Program-made: the position numbers and the translations under genes
The notes under the pieces: generated by a model
Database searches by the model: none
Told to the model about the DNA's origin: nothing
The model's input: only the letters and a program-made list of their open reading frames with translations
Assembly: GCA_905250125.1 (NCBI GenBank)
Contig: CAJNOL010000018.1
Span: forward strand, 1 to 64,000
DNA from: Rotaria sordida
Lineage: Eukaryota > Rotifera > Eurotatoria > Philodinida > Philodinidae
Direction of reading: 5' to 3'
DNA length: 64,000 nt
In this document: positions 1 through 13,344 of the stretch, in pieces
Layout: the number at the start of each line of letters is the position of its first letter
Position numbering within the stretch: position 1 is the first letter of the stretch

Positions 1-455
1 GATGAAATCAGATATAATTCTAGACAATATCATCGTAAAAAAAATTTGAACAAAATATTTTTTTTTTTCATAGAGAAACTTTTAAAACTTCGAGATATAC
101 ATTGAAACAGTATGATTATCTTTCTTGATATTATTTGTCTATTCTATTTGTTAACTTATGATCAATAATTTAAATTTATCTGATTCATGTACAATTATAT
201 TATGGTTGTAGTTACATTAAAAAAAAAACGATAAATTCAACGAAAACAATGTCATTGCCATTATGTTTATTGTTGTTATATTCAATGTAATACATATTTT
301 GAATACATAGAAGAGAATATTTGTAAATAGAAAAACAAAGGAAAGAACAAACATACACCTGACAATACCTTTGATAAAAATATATATTTATATCACACAT
401 AAATTTTGGAAAAAGAAAAGTTTTTATAATTTCTTAATCTTTTTGTAGCAATTAT
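1..455. other. Intergenic, nothing recognised
   Basis: AT-rich DNA downstream of the Rab gene on its coding strand. The only open frames are short, low in complexity and unlike any family I know. Part of it is presumably the Rab 3' UTR. Confidence 0.6.
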
Positions 456-1494
456 TTAACTTGGTCTACAACAGAAGATCAAACGACGAAAATTAAATCG
501 ATCATTTCTACCAATTGGTTCATAAAATAATGATGAAAAAATATTTTTCTTTTTTGATTTTTTCATTTCTTCAGTAGTTCTATCATATGTTTCGTGATTA
601 GTTATTGATGATGTACGATAATTAAATGCAAAATTTTCTTTTACAGGTTTATGAAATTCAAGCTAAAAAAAACCGATTGATAAATAATATAATTAATTAA
701 ATCATATACTATTTTTGAATCATGTTGACGAACAAGATCAGAGGCAATTTGTTCGAAAAGTTCAAGAACATTTTCACCTGTTTTACAACTTGTTTCAAAA
801 TAAGTCATACTATTTCGTAAAGCGAACTAAATATAGAAAATAAATAATAATAATAATTTTAGATTATAGTTTTTTACACGTCGGCCAGTTTCTTCATCAA
901 CTTTTCGATTTTGACTTAAATCAATTTTATTTGCTATTAAATATCGACGTTCTATATCTAATCCAGTCTAAATATTAAAGATATTAGATAAATAAATTTA
1001 ATAATAAAAATTTCATTTTTATTTTAATAAACTTGTTCAATTAATTGATTAAATTGTTGAATTAAATGAAATGACTCTTCATTCGTAACATCATAAACTA
1101 GTACAAATGCTTTTGTTGATGCATAATAATTTTTACCTATTGTTCGAAAATTTCTTTGACCTGCTGTATCCCTTCATAGGAATAAAAAAAATCAATTTCC
1201 AAAAACAATAAAAACAAAACGTCAACTAGTACATCTTACCATATCTGTAAATTGATCTTTGATTTTTCAACTGGAATTATTTTATTAACAAAATCGATAC
1301 CTATAAAAAAATCAATTTGATATTTTTCATTTTAAATTCAAATTTATATTAATACCAATAGTAGAACCAATGTCTGGACGAAAATCTTTTCCAGCAATAA
1401 ATCGTTGTAATGACGTTTTTCCTACAAGTGTATCACCAAGTAGTAGAACTTTGTATTTGACATCAAACAATTTATTATTGACTCCATTCGACAT
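456..1494 (-). CDS. Rab-family small GTPase, 6 coding exons
   Basis: Membrane-traffic GTPase, expected to cycle on and off vesicle membranes by GDP/GTP exchange. Spliced exons (complement): 1494-1356, 1300-1240, 1171-1033, 967-878, 826-710, 662-456, giving 250 aa with every phase consistent. Seen: P-loop GDTLVGKT at residues 20-27, switch-I STIG at 44-47, DTAGQ at 68-72 with the catalytic Gln, NKID at 126-129 and ETSCK at 154-158 (the usual ETSAK box). F50, W67 and Y82 have the spacing of the Rab hydrophobic triad. The C-terminus CCRPS carries the paired cysteines that Rabs use for geranylgeranylation. The Met at 1494 is chosen because it gives a normal short N-terminus; an in-frame Met at 1578 would add 28 residues through what looks like an upstream intron boundary. 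The donor after exon 3 (GTTTAT) is weak. I cannot name the Rab subfamily. Confidence 0.9.
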
Positions 1495-4400
1495 TGGCCG
1501 TCGTCGAATAAAGTTATTACTCTTGTTTAAAGGTTGTTGATTACTATGAATGAAAAAACAAAAATATTTTAATTTCAAATTTAGTGCTTACGGAGAAGAA
1601 ATCAAGGTTATAGTTCGTACGATGTCATCAGTCCTCCATACCTGTTATTATCATTTTATGTGTCATAGAAAGATAAAATAAGAAAAAAGAACTTTTTCCC
1701 TCTCTCTCTCAGTTTTATCATCAAGTGTTCTTTTTTTCGTAGGTCTTTATTATTATCAATTATTCTATTAAAAAAAAAACCTGGTCTTCCGTATCGAACA
1801 CAATGATGATGTAGCATTGTAATCAATGATAAATCCTGGATTGTCGCTTGCAGTACCATTAATAATCATTATTCACAAGGTAACTTTTTCTTTATAGAAT
1901 TATTTATAATACCACCGAAAATGGTAATAATAATGGAAGCACTAACACAAAAAAAATGTTGGCATCACTGACAAGTCAGAGAATAACATATGCATTACAT
2001 CGTATTCTGATGTTTTGAGAAGCAAAAAAATAACAGAGAAACATTGTCTTATCTGTTTGTCATGAATATCTATCTTTACTGTATTGTATTTAGTACGAAT
2101 AAATGATATCGAATTTTTAGATATTAAAATAAACAATAAAAACATCAAAGTCTAGTCTACAATCATATCGTACATACTTCGTTTCATTTAATGGTACCAT
2201 TTAGATTTTATCTAAACGAGTAAATGAATATAAAACTGCACTGCTGTTAGTAAAAATAGATCATATTTCTTGCACGATGTATTGAATGTTAATAATACAA
2301 ATTGATTTGAATGAAATGAAAATTGATTCGAATGTGTAATCTTGCCTGTCATAATTGCTCTTTTCATTCTATTACTTGCTATAAAAAATTAATTCAAGGT
2401 AAACACGAAAATGTCATCTTAAACAATAGCTCTTCTAATACACACACGTACATTTTGTTTGATTTTTTTTGCAGCAGCATTCTTCTTTTTCTCTCGTTTC
2501 CTTATCACTCTTCAATTGTATGTATGTATATACATGTGTAGGTAGAGAAAAAAGAGCATTTGTACATGTTAGTTAGTTTCTTTAATCGCGTATTACGAAT
2601 TCTATTAGTAGATAATACATTCCATTTAATTCTTATGGATTAGAATTTGATAGAGATTCGAATCACATTAGAGTTATACGAGATTTTGATAATGTTTTTA
2701 ATTACTATTGAAAATATTATGAAAAAATTAGAGACACTGGCAAAAACATAATTGAATTGAATATCATCATATATGCCTAGTTGAATATTCACATAATGTA
2801 GAAAATATTAGTTGTTTCAAACAACTAAATTTTAATCAATAGTTTTTATGTATCTCTTATTTTGTCTTTTTGTTTTCTATTGAGTAGTAAGTTATGAGTA
2901 ATAACAATAGTTACAAATAAATTAAAACAACATACAAATAGAACAGTACAACGATAAAACGATAACTAATATGTCATAACGTTTGTTTCTGATAGAAGTA
3001 AGAAACATTTTGATATAAAACTCTAAACTCAAGTATAAGTATATTGAAACTCTTTATGAAATAGTAAATAACAATAACATGTAAAAATAACTTTATAGAT
3101 ATTAATCAAACTATTATCCACGATGTTATATGATGTTGTCTCTGAATTGAATAGAACTAAATTCAAATCAAGATTTCTCAATTTATTGAAAGTTCTGTTA
3201 TATAAAAACATAAATTTATCATACAATAAGAATTTGTTTTACTAATCTTTATTAAATAATATTTCGATACTACGTAAAGTATCAATATTTGCATCATTTT
3301 CTTTTTATTGTTTGATAATTGACAATATTCGAATAATACTATTGAAGTACATTATCGTATATTGATGAAGTTCGTTTTTTGCTATGAGATTTTTTTGTCT
3401 TCTCTTCTATATTAAATAATAACGGTGGAATAATAATAAAAAAAAAAATTCTTTGTTTGCTCTGAAAATTGATGTGTACTTGAGTCTGAAATAAGATTCA
3501 AACGAAGGAAAGAAAATAAATGAGTTCAAATACTCGACATCTTCTCTTTTACTTTTCTTTTCTTGTCTATCAACAAATCAATTATTTGCCTTCTCATTTA
3601 ATGTAAAGACACTAAAGTAAAAAGAAAAGGAAAGAAGTGTGCAAACATTCAACCATATGTTCATCATAAGGAATCGAATCATATTTGTATTCATACAACG
3701 TTTACAGTTGCGATGGATGTTAAAGCAAAATAAGAATCGAATAAATATAAGCATAAATAATGAACTGTTTTTTTTATTAAAGAATCATATATAATATAAG
3801 TTATATCGATAAAAGTAATGATCTACATATTGATTATAGCTCAATGTTTTGAACGATAGATATGAACAAAAGACATTTTTTGTCGACAAAATTTTTACGA
3901 TTTTTTTGTTTTGTTTGAAACAGGAATGATGAAATAAATTTTTTCATATGAATAAAAACTAAAGTTGCATACATTGAGGTTCTCAATTGCCTTGAATTTG
4001 AATTGAAAATGAAAGAATTTTTGAAATTTGTATTATTCAACCATGACGAATCATTCTGCCATATCCACCTAACTTATAATAATCATATTTGTTTTTTGGC
4101 TTTGATTCTTGTATATTTCATATTGTCATAGTTCATAAAGAAAAGATAGGTTTTCTTATATGAGATGTAGATCATCCTAAATTTTATAATACAAAAAAAA
4201 AAAAAATCTTTCACAGATTCTTCATAATCCAAAATTGTTAGAAAGATTTTTTTTCTCCGCTATGATAATAGTTTCCGAAATCTTTCTATGAGTTTTATTT
4301 TGTTTACGAACTTGTCTTTTTATATTAAGCATCAAAATATGCTCTAAATTATTTTATGTTTATCGAATTGTTTCTCTTCAGATATAGGGAACCATACAAA

Positions 4401-5224
4401 TACATAATTTACATCATGTCAAAGAGTACTATTAGTATCCTGATGATCTTCTGTGAATGCTATTCGAAATTCATTTCTATGAAAATTTTCTTTCAGGTTT
4501 AGGAAGTCTAAAAACTATTTAATTATCATGAAAAAGTATGGATGCTGACTTTTACTAATGCCACTGATAAATACATTTAATCATGTTTCGTTGACAATTA
4601 AATACACTGCATAGATATTTTGATTACAAAAAAATAAAATAAAATAAAAATATTTTTAATCAAAACATAAAATAATAGTTTTTTTTTATTCTTCTAGCTT
4701 GTACTTTATCAAATAACAGAGAAGAATCACAATAATACACCGCTATATTAGTTTCCGATAGAGTAAAACAAAAAAGAAAATGTAACTGAAAATTTTGAAA
4801 TTAGGTATTTCATTCAATTACATACAGGTATTTGATTTGCTAAATATGCTCAAGTCACAATTGTTTTTTGTAAAAAATAACATCAAGCAGCAGCTGTTGA
4901 ATGAATAATTAAAATTAAAAGAGCTAGATTTCAATTGAAAACTTGATACCTCTACGAGACACATTTAGAAGAAAATGAGAGTTCATTATGCAAATGTGTT
5001 ATAAAATAATTCAAAACTTCTATATTTTGTCAGAAAAGATCCATTTGTAGAATCTATGAATATATATATGAGTTTAGTGATTCTAAGAAACTCTACTAAG
5101 CTCACACTGAATCTATAAAAGTTTATTAAGATCTATACGGTTTACCGCAATCTGTTAGGATGTCGATCCATATATGTTTAGTTTTTTACCGTCGCCCTCA
5201 TCCTAGTCTCTGGTGGATCTCACC
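1495..5224. other. Gene-poor AT-rich region
   Basis: About 3.7 kb without a supportable coding region. The start probably holds the promoter and 5' UTR of the Rab gene. The rest is AT-rich with many oligo-A and oligo-T tracts and only scattered short open frames of low complexity. Confidence 0.5.
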
Positions 5225-5772
5225 GAAACTATCAGGGGCGGCGCAATGATTTCAATCTAGCATAGCCTCAACGTTTCAGCCAAACCAGGCTGAGGAGCAG
5301 GTTGAAACATGATTTTCTTTATTTGTTTACTTGAACAAAATCAAGAACTAACGAAGTAATAAAGACATGCTACTTTAAAAAGAAACAGACTACGAAGAAA
5401 TAAAATCAGAGCAGATGTTGTTCAAATCAAGTAAATCCAATTTTTCTTTATGAATACGACGAATAATAACATAATTTAAACATTATTGGATCATTGCACA
5501 GCGTAAATATGTTTTTTTTCGATTCATAACACTAAACGATTGTTCAACGATGGCTGTTGTAACGGAAACTATCAAAGATAACGATAACAATTTGCTGTAT
5601 TCAGAAAACATAGTTTTGCCAGCTTATTGCGTATTTAAAAAATAAAGTGTGGACTGACCTTGGAACAACATGTCGTCTGTCAGATGAAAACGCAAATTAA
5701 TCAATAATAGAAAATTTTTATATTTAATAGAGTCTACTCAGACCTCGTAGCTCCGCCGTTCATGAAAACTAT
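5225..5772 (-). mobile_element. Deleted hAT transposon with TIRs and 8-bp TSD
   Basis: The left end starts CAGGGGCGGCGCAATG at 5233, a classic hAT terminus. The right end, read inward from 5764, is CATGAACGGCGGAGCTAC, an imperfect inverted match. The element 5233-5764 (532 bp) is flanked by GAAACTAT (5225-5232) and AAAACTAT (5765-5772), a 7/8 target duplication of the length typical of hAT insertions. Inside, on the minus strand, lies a hAT C-terminal dimerisation relic. The bulk of the transposase is missing, so this is a non-autonomous deletion derivative. The mutations suggest it is old. Confidence 0.75.
5390..5611 (-). pseudogene. hAT transposase C-terminal (hATC) relic
   Basis: Minus-strand translation from 5611 gives a stretch with IVEQSFSVMNRKKTYLR, matching the hATC pattern (SxERxFSxLKxIKxxLR) found at the C-terminus of hAT transposases, preceded by the usual hydrophobic segment and followed by a LDLLDLNNICSDF-like tail. 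In-frame stops lie inside the domain, just after its AMIQ segment, and upstream of 5611, so it is not functional. It sits in the hAT-bounded element with its C-terminus toward the 5233 end, as expected. Confidence 0.75.
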
Positions 5773-7528
5773 TGATAGAAATTAATAGAGACTGGATTAT
5801 TTTAGAATTGATGTTTTTTTTTGTATTACTTTGTAATTCATCTCAGCCATTCAGTGGAAAAAGAACTTTCTTCGATGTTAAAGAACACTCGAATGAAAAG
5901 CATAAGAACTATTTATTTTCTTTGTAATTACTAATCAAACGCATTTGTAGTTCCAATAAATTTCCATTATTTGCTATTGATTCTAAATATTTTCTATTGT
6001 TCAGCATGTTATTAATATTATAATCGACTCAAAACTTCAGCATCTTTTAATCTTCATTAGTTTAAACTTGTTTTAAACTGTATGTCATAATATTTTTTCA
6101 TCAAAATGCTCTTTGTCTAAGTATAATTTATTTAATTATCGATCAATTTGACTCATATTTATTTACTAACAGAAATATTTTTTTTTCAATAATCGAATCT
6201 TTTTTTAGGTCAACATGAACAATAAATATATTAAATACTATCAGCTTTGAACTATTTTCTATTTAAAGCCACTTATTCTATTAATATAACAGTGATATTT
6301 ATTCAATGGTTTACAGAAAAAAAAACAATAAAATATATATTAAAAGATTAAAATCTATACAATCTTTTAATTATATACTATTGTTTTGTATGAAACACGA
6401 TCTAAATGGAGTATTAAAGTATATAGAGTAGAAATTTGCACTCATTCCTACAGACCGTGACAGACGCTAGCCGGAGCCTATGACATACATTATTGATTTA
6501 CGGTCACAGACCGTATATTAATAACGGCTCGTTAAACTATGTTAACTATTTCCTTATTGAGTTTTTGAAGGATTAAGTCAAACGAGAGTGAAGAAGTGTG
6601 TGCCAACATAGATAGAATAAAACAATTTTTTTTCTGATCAGCTACATTGTATTTCATATTTTAATTTCCGCACGAATTGGACTAAGAGTTTTTTCTGTTA
6701 GGTATACAAATATTCGATAGTAAAGATAATATCAATATATTTTGTTTGATTCTAATTGTTTTCAGAAAGAATTAAGTTCATTATGAAAAAATAATGTTTT
6801 ATTATAAAAATTAATCATTAACTCAAATCATGATTCATATTAATCGTCAATAAACGATTTAATGTCTAATTAAGTATTGTTTTCTTTTTTTTCCTAATGA
6901 TATATTTCCGATAATCTCTTCTTTTTTTGTTTTGTTTTTAGAATTGTTAATTCTTATAAATAAATTTCTAGCTGAGATAATAGTTGCACAAGATTTACAT
7001 TAATTATGAATTCATAAATATGGAAATAATCATTTGTTTGTAGAAAGGCCTATATGTCGACGTTTAGTTTTTGCAATAAAAACTAAATAAAAAAAATTTC
7101 TCTTCTTTTATCAGTGATGTTTGGAAATGTCAGACAGTGACGGTTTGTTGATCATCATCATAATCATTGAATAAATTGTAAATCGGTCGTTCAGACGACA
7201 AGAAAAATCGATCTATACATCTGTCAAGTAGAAAAAAATAGATATATATATATTTATTTATTTATTTATTCTACTCTCTCTCTCTTCGTTTTTTTTTCTA
7301 TTCTGTTATGTCGAAAATTTCCCTAATCAAATTAGTCTATCCGACATCTACGATGAGCGTTGTGCGGTGGCACCAAATCAATTTGCTATTTTTCATCAGT
7401 ACAAGTTCGATTGAGAGTCTCTTTGCCGATGTTTTTTCTGATTTCTCAAGTTAGACATGCACGAGAAAAGGAACAGAAAAATAAGTACAGGTGTTCTCGA
7501 TCGATTAAAACAAACAATTACAATAAAA

Positions 7529-7552
7529 GAGAGAGAGAGAGAGAGAGAGAGA
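7529..7552. repeat. (GA)n microsatellite
   Basis: About 12 GA units upstream of CELF, followed by an A-rich tract. Confidence 0.9.
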
Positions 7553-8283
7553 AAAAAAAGAAATGTTCAAAAAAGAGAACAAAACTGCTATATTGATCTC
7601 GTGTCTTTTTCTTTAAAAGAACAAATATATAACAGGTATGATTTTCTTTGAACGTACAAAATGCTCACGATTTATTTGTCTAACATTAACAGCAAAGAAA
7701 GTAAGAAATGACTACCTATTTGTTTGCTTGATTGAACTAGTTACTAGCCGCATTTTTCTTTCTTTTTCTTTTTCCCTTTTGTTTCTCTTATTCTTATTTA
7801 ATAATTATATTGAAAATAGACGCGAGAGCGAAAACTCAACAACGAGAAAGAGAGAGAGGGAAAGAGTAGAGAAAACAACAAGCGAATGTTAGTCGCTTGC
7901 TGATTGAATCTTATTTCCTAATTGTTGTAATGGCTATGTGTGCAACGAGGAAAACGTCTTCCGTTTGTGATCAGTCATTGACTTTAGATAGTAAAATGAT
8001 GTGTAACTAGAATTCATCGTTCATCAGTTCTTCTGTTGAGAACAGACTAAGAAACGACATCATTATTTGTAAACGTTGATAAAGATGATTATCGCATCGA
8101 TCGTCTTCTAGATTTTAGCTTATAAAGATGACGACGGCATTCAATGTCAATATTTTAATGTCGTGAGCTGCAAACATTCTTCTTCTTTTTCTTTTTAGTT
8201 TTACATATAAATTAATTCTTTCTTATGATCGTTCATTCCCTCTACAATAGTCGAGAATGCCAAGATGATTTTCCCTGTTTCTG

Positions 8284-8306
8284 TCTCTCTCTCTCTCTCT
8301 CTCTTT
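8284..8306. repeat. (CT)n microsatellite
   Basis: About 11 CT units running into a T tract, about 310 bp upstream of the CELF start codon. Confidence 0.9.
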
Positions 8307-8614
8307 TTTTTTACTACTCACAGTAGTTTTTTTTGCCCATTCTGCCTATCGTATTAAAAATAATGCAAGTATAGATATCGACGAGGGACATTGGGAGAAA
8401 AAGAGAAACAGAAGATTTTTCTTCTAGCCTATTTTATAGGCTCTTTTTCTCTATTGCTATGTTTTGGAATGCATTAGAGCAAGTGTGTTGAATGTGTCAA
8501 TACTATAACACTCGTCGTCATAGTCATGTAGTTCTCATTTGGCGATCTGTTTTGTCATCTATCTACTAATTCTTTTTCTTTTTCTTCTTCACCTCATTTT
8601 TTTTTCATATAAAT

Positions 8615-11600
8615 ATGCTTAGTTATTCTTCCAGATCATTATTACCAATGCAATACAGTCATCAACAACAATTATCATCATCACATACTTATTTTACTCC
8701 TATTCAAACAACATCATCAATGCAATATGCAACTATCTATCCGACGACGCCATCTCCCATTTCACTTTCATCAACACAGAATAAAAAACAACAAATTCAG
8801 TTATCATCTCAATTAACACCTATACAAGCAACAAATTCATCATACATGTCACCGATAGCTTCACCAACAGCTTATATGTCTCGTGGTTCAACGTCACCAT
8901 CATCCGATTTAAAAGATACAGATACAGTAAAATTATTTGTTGGACAAATACCAAGACATTTAGAAGAAAATGATCTCAGACCTATATTTGAAGAATATGG
9001 ACAAATCTATGAATTAACTGTACTTAAAGATAGATTTACTGGCATGCATCGTGGTAAGGAATTAATAAATAAAATTTGCTTTCTTCTTCATTTGCCTTTA
9101 GGCAAAATATTATTCCCTATATCTAATCAAGTAAAACACATATTTCCGGTTCTTATTTATATCTGAAATGATATAAATGACATGTTCGTTTCTTTTTTTT
9201 TCTTCTATGAAGGTGAATAATATTCTCGAGAAATAAATGATCGATTGATTGAATTCAAGACATAGGGAAGAACGCGTGGCCACGACCATCTGTCTGACCG
9301 AAACATGAAATAGAATAGAAGAAAAAAAAAAAAAAAACAAGAGAGACTCGATGACTTGTCAAATATGTTTCGTTCATGACGAGAATAGTTATTTTTCGTT
9401 CACACTGGTCACAAAAAAAAACGAAGGGAAAAGGAGAAAGAGAAAAAAATTATATTTATTCTTTTCCCCTTGACACTTCTCTCATATCATAGTGGCACTG
9501 TTTCTCTTCTCGCGCAGTGACGGTCGACGACCAGCGGCAATGAACGATATTAATAATCATTTTATTTTCTTTTTTTCCTTGACAGATGGTCAACTTTTAA
9601 AATAGAACGAAAGTAGCAAACGTTGTATTCATTCAGTTTTTACAGTTTCATCATGTTGGTTGATACACTCAATGGTAAGGAGATTTCGACAGATGTCATC
9701 TATTTAAAAAATTATATATGAATATTGAATATGATAATATAAGTACTCTTATAAAAGAACAAATCTGATTTTTGTTTTGTGTCTTTCTAGGATGTGCTTT
9801 TCTCACCTATTGTCACCGTGAATCTGCACTTAAAGCTCAACAAGCATTACATGAACGACGAACATTGCCAGGCGTATGTATTCTAGATGTCACTATTATA
9901 TATATATATCTATAAAAAACAAAAAATGCATAAATGAAGCTCACATGTTAAATTTCTCATGTATTCTGTTCAATAATGACATGTCAACTTAAAAAGACCT
10001 ATAGGCAAACATAAGAATATATTAGTAGAAAATTAGGTATGACACTCGATTGATTAATGTATTCCTAAAGTCATGTCTATATAACAAGTGATATGAAAAA
10101 TAATCAGGGGTGTCCCGAATATAGGTGTCAGTCCTTCAGCCTTGAGAAAATTTTTCCAGCGAAGTTTCAGCGCTTTTTTGTTCACTAATTCTCAAAAAAC
10201 TGCTGGATCTCCTCCACGAATCTGATCAATTTTAGCAAGAATCTTTCAATCGACGGGCCTTCCCTTCAATAGTGGTGACCTCAGAACATCCCTGAAAATA
10301 TGAGAATAAGTGCAAACAAAATTCTTTACTTATGTGTTTAATTTAAAAAAAAAGAAAATAGTGTAATCAACAAGATGATATTTTATTTCATTGTTCTCTT
10401 ACAAATATAGATAGTCAATGAACATTGATTTCTTTCTTTCTTTTTGTATCTATATATTTGAAGAATTTCTTCATTGACAATAGAAAAATAAATATAAATC
10501 AATGCATCGATTTCATTTACAGATTTCATATGAAAATATATAGAATCATTAGCATCCTCTATTCCTACTTTGTTCGCATTTATTCTTGCATTCGCTTGCG
10601 CCTTTTTTTTTCTTCTCTATGTATATACATATATGTTCGTTTCATCTCCCGATTTAATACAATAGACGCATGCTGCTATTTCCGACTCACACAATGAACA
10701 TGCTTTTCCTTTTTATAAATAGCACGCGACAGACGAGATTTTTTTTTCTCATCAACTTATTTTTTTCTTCTCATCGTCGCTCTTTTTTTTTGTTCGGAAA
10801 ACTATTCATATATATAAAGAGAGAGAGAGAGAGAGAGAGAAAGAATTTGTATAGTAGCCATCGAATCAATCTAGTTTTTTGTATATATGAGTAGTTTTGT
10901 GCGTGTTTGAAAGCATGCATTTAGACTCCGACTAGCTTATGCCAGTTGAAAAGCGCTTTAGCGCGCAATGAAAAGAAAATATCGTAACAACAGCACTGAT
11001 ACGTCGCCTTCTACTTCTTCGGAATCGTCAGCTACAATTGTAAGTTTAGCATGAAAACGTCTATTTAGATGAAGTCTCTTATTATTAATATATTAAAACA
11101 TTTTTTCTTTTTATCTCTTTTTTTCTCATTCATTAAATACGCTTAAGTTCATTAATTGTCATTACCATTTTTACAAAATAGAAAGAAAAAAGAACCTAGA
11201 ATACCATTATGGCACGTGTCGATTTTCTCCTTGATTGCTTCTTTGAACTCAACCGTTGTCGAGAGTATATAATTAGTAATGTTCAAGTGAATGAAAGATA
11301 TACAGATGACTAAATGGAGATGTCAGCAAGCTTGTCGTATTCCATGTCTATCATGACAAACGTCAAGCGTACTAAGAATAAAAACGGAATCGCCTCTGGC
11401 GAGTTGCAATGAGCGTGCATGTGTGCTTTCTGACTAAACGATGACGGATAGAGGGAGAATGAACGCCAATGCATATACATATCATAGGATTGCGTGCTTG
11501 ACAATTAATTTTCGAACAGACAAGATGGTACCGAATACTCCTCCCTTTGTTGAAACGGAAGTGCTATACCACCCAGTCGATAGTCTCCTCATCCCGATTG

Positions 11601-13299
11601 CTAATTATGTAGCTTAGAAGAAACTTACAGAGAGAATTAGAGAACGCAAGAAAAAAAAATGTGAACGAGACTAAAACGAAGCAGAAAAAGTAGTAGGATA
11701 GAGAAGGGAAAAAGAAAATGGAGTAGTTGTGTAAAGACAAAACACACATACACAGACACGTAGACATATTTTGACAAATAAAAAAATGCAAAAATCTTTC
11801 AAGAAAATTAATTTAGTTTTTTGTTGTTTTAGATGAGTCGTCCTATTCAAGTCAAGCCGGCTGATAGCGAATCACGAACAGGTAAATCTACTCATCCTTA
11901 ACATTCGATTGGCCAAAATAAATCTTGGTTGTTTTTCTTTATCTAACGGATCGTTTATTCATTGGCTAATAACATTTATTTCATGTCAGTAAAGAATTGT
12001 TATTAGCAAGTCTTAAATAAAAAAAAGAAAACAAAATTTAATATTCATCATATTTTCTTTCTCTTTATGAACCATTGAATAGCGTTGACAAACCATATAC
12101 ACATTGATGGTCGATTTTTAGAGAAGATAACACTTTCAAAGTAGAGTAGAAAAAAAAAGGAAATTAACAATCTATTGTTGATGACAGAAAGCGGAAGTGA
12201 CGCAGCAACAGTCAAACTATAATAGTCAAGATTTGAACATTGGAATAGAATTAAAAAAATGCAAACTTTTTCCTTTCCTTATTCGTCGTCCGCTTCTTCT
12301 TCTTCTTCCCATCGTCATGATTTCTTTTTTATGATTAGCACCTGTATATCTGACTTTAGCATCAGCATCAGCAACAACAAATATCGATGTGAGTTAGGTA
12401 GAATATATATCGATATGTATATATATATATATATATATTGTCATTTATTTATTAATGGTGGTAATGGTACCTGTGTAGTTGCTGATCACTCTTTTCTATA
12501 TCTCTAATTAAATGGTGTAATGTTAAATCGTCGTGCTGGTTTTTGTCTCGGTTCATATCGATGTGCTCAGCCTCTTCGTTGTGAAAAGTCACATACATCT
12601 TTTTCATTTTTCTAATGATTATCTTTGTTTCTTAATTTTTTTTCTGTCATTCTTATTATACACATACGCATATGCACACATCAGGTTAATTGTAGTTAGC
12701 GAGGAAGAAAGAATTCTTTTTTTTTGTTCCCTGCAGAAAAACGACAGCGCACGCTCATAAAAAAAAGGAACTCGAGAAGAATAAAGAAAAACAAATTGTC
12801 CAATCGGTGAAGAGTGAGCGAGAACAGCAGCAGCATCCTCGTTTTTTTGTCTGACAGACAAAAAAAAGAGAGTCTAATAAGATTTCTCATCGACGATAGA
12901 AATTTGACCCGACAAAATATAGAAAGAAGAGCGGTTGAATAGCTAGCTAGGTAGTCGAGAAATAGAGACAGAGAGAGAGAGAGAGAAAAAGAGAGTGACT
13001 ACTTTTTCCGGTCGACAAAAAAAAACGAAGAAGAAGAAGAAGAAGCAGAAGCGAAGTAGACGCTAGGGATTTCCGAGCGAAGAGCAGAAGAGAAACAGAA
13101 GAAATTTTCTTTTTTTACATCTTCATCAGTCTTGTCCTTATATTCCATATTACACACACATACATATATATCTATATACATGATGGTGACAGCATCAAAC
13201 CAGACTCAACCACAGTATTCAACAACTTTTAATCGAATACGAACTTTAGGTGAGAAGAAAATAAAATAGTTTCACCCATACATAATTAAGTTAGTTGAA

Positions 13300-13344
<45 letters not shown>

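Larger units (their letters stand above)
5773..8614. other. Gene-poor; upstream region of CELF
   Basis: No supported coding region. From about 7250 the DNA becomes rich in CT/GA tracts and in short Lys/Arg/Glu-rich or Ser/Phe-rich frames that are simple-repeat translations, as is common in 5' UTRs and promoters of neural RNA-binding protein genes. The transcription start of the long CELF transcript is probably here, but I cannot place it. A small perfect dyad, ACGGTCACAGACCGT, lies near 6500. Confidence 0.5.

Noticed and set aside
5838..5915. Plus-strand stretch reading VEKELSSMLKNTRMKSIRT, reminiscent of a second hAT C-terminus
   Set aside because: It is short, lies outside the bounded hAT element, is on the opposite strand to the clear relic, and lacks the flanking conserved residues.
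7360..7892. Three overlapping frames of 64-84 codons upstream of CELF
   Set aside because: They are translations of GA/CT simple repeats, overlap in different frames and have no family pattern.
12259..12507. Ser-rich frame in CELF intron 3
   Set aside because: The composition follows TCT repeats, no donor in a usable phase was evident, and it ends in an AT microsatellite.
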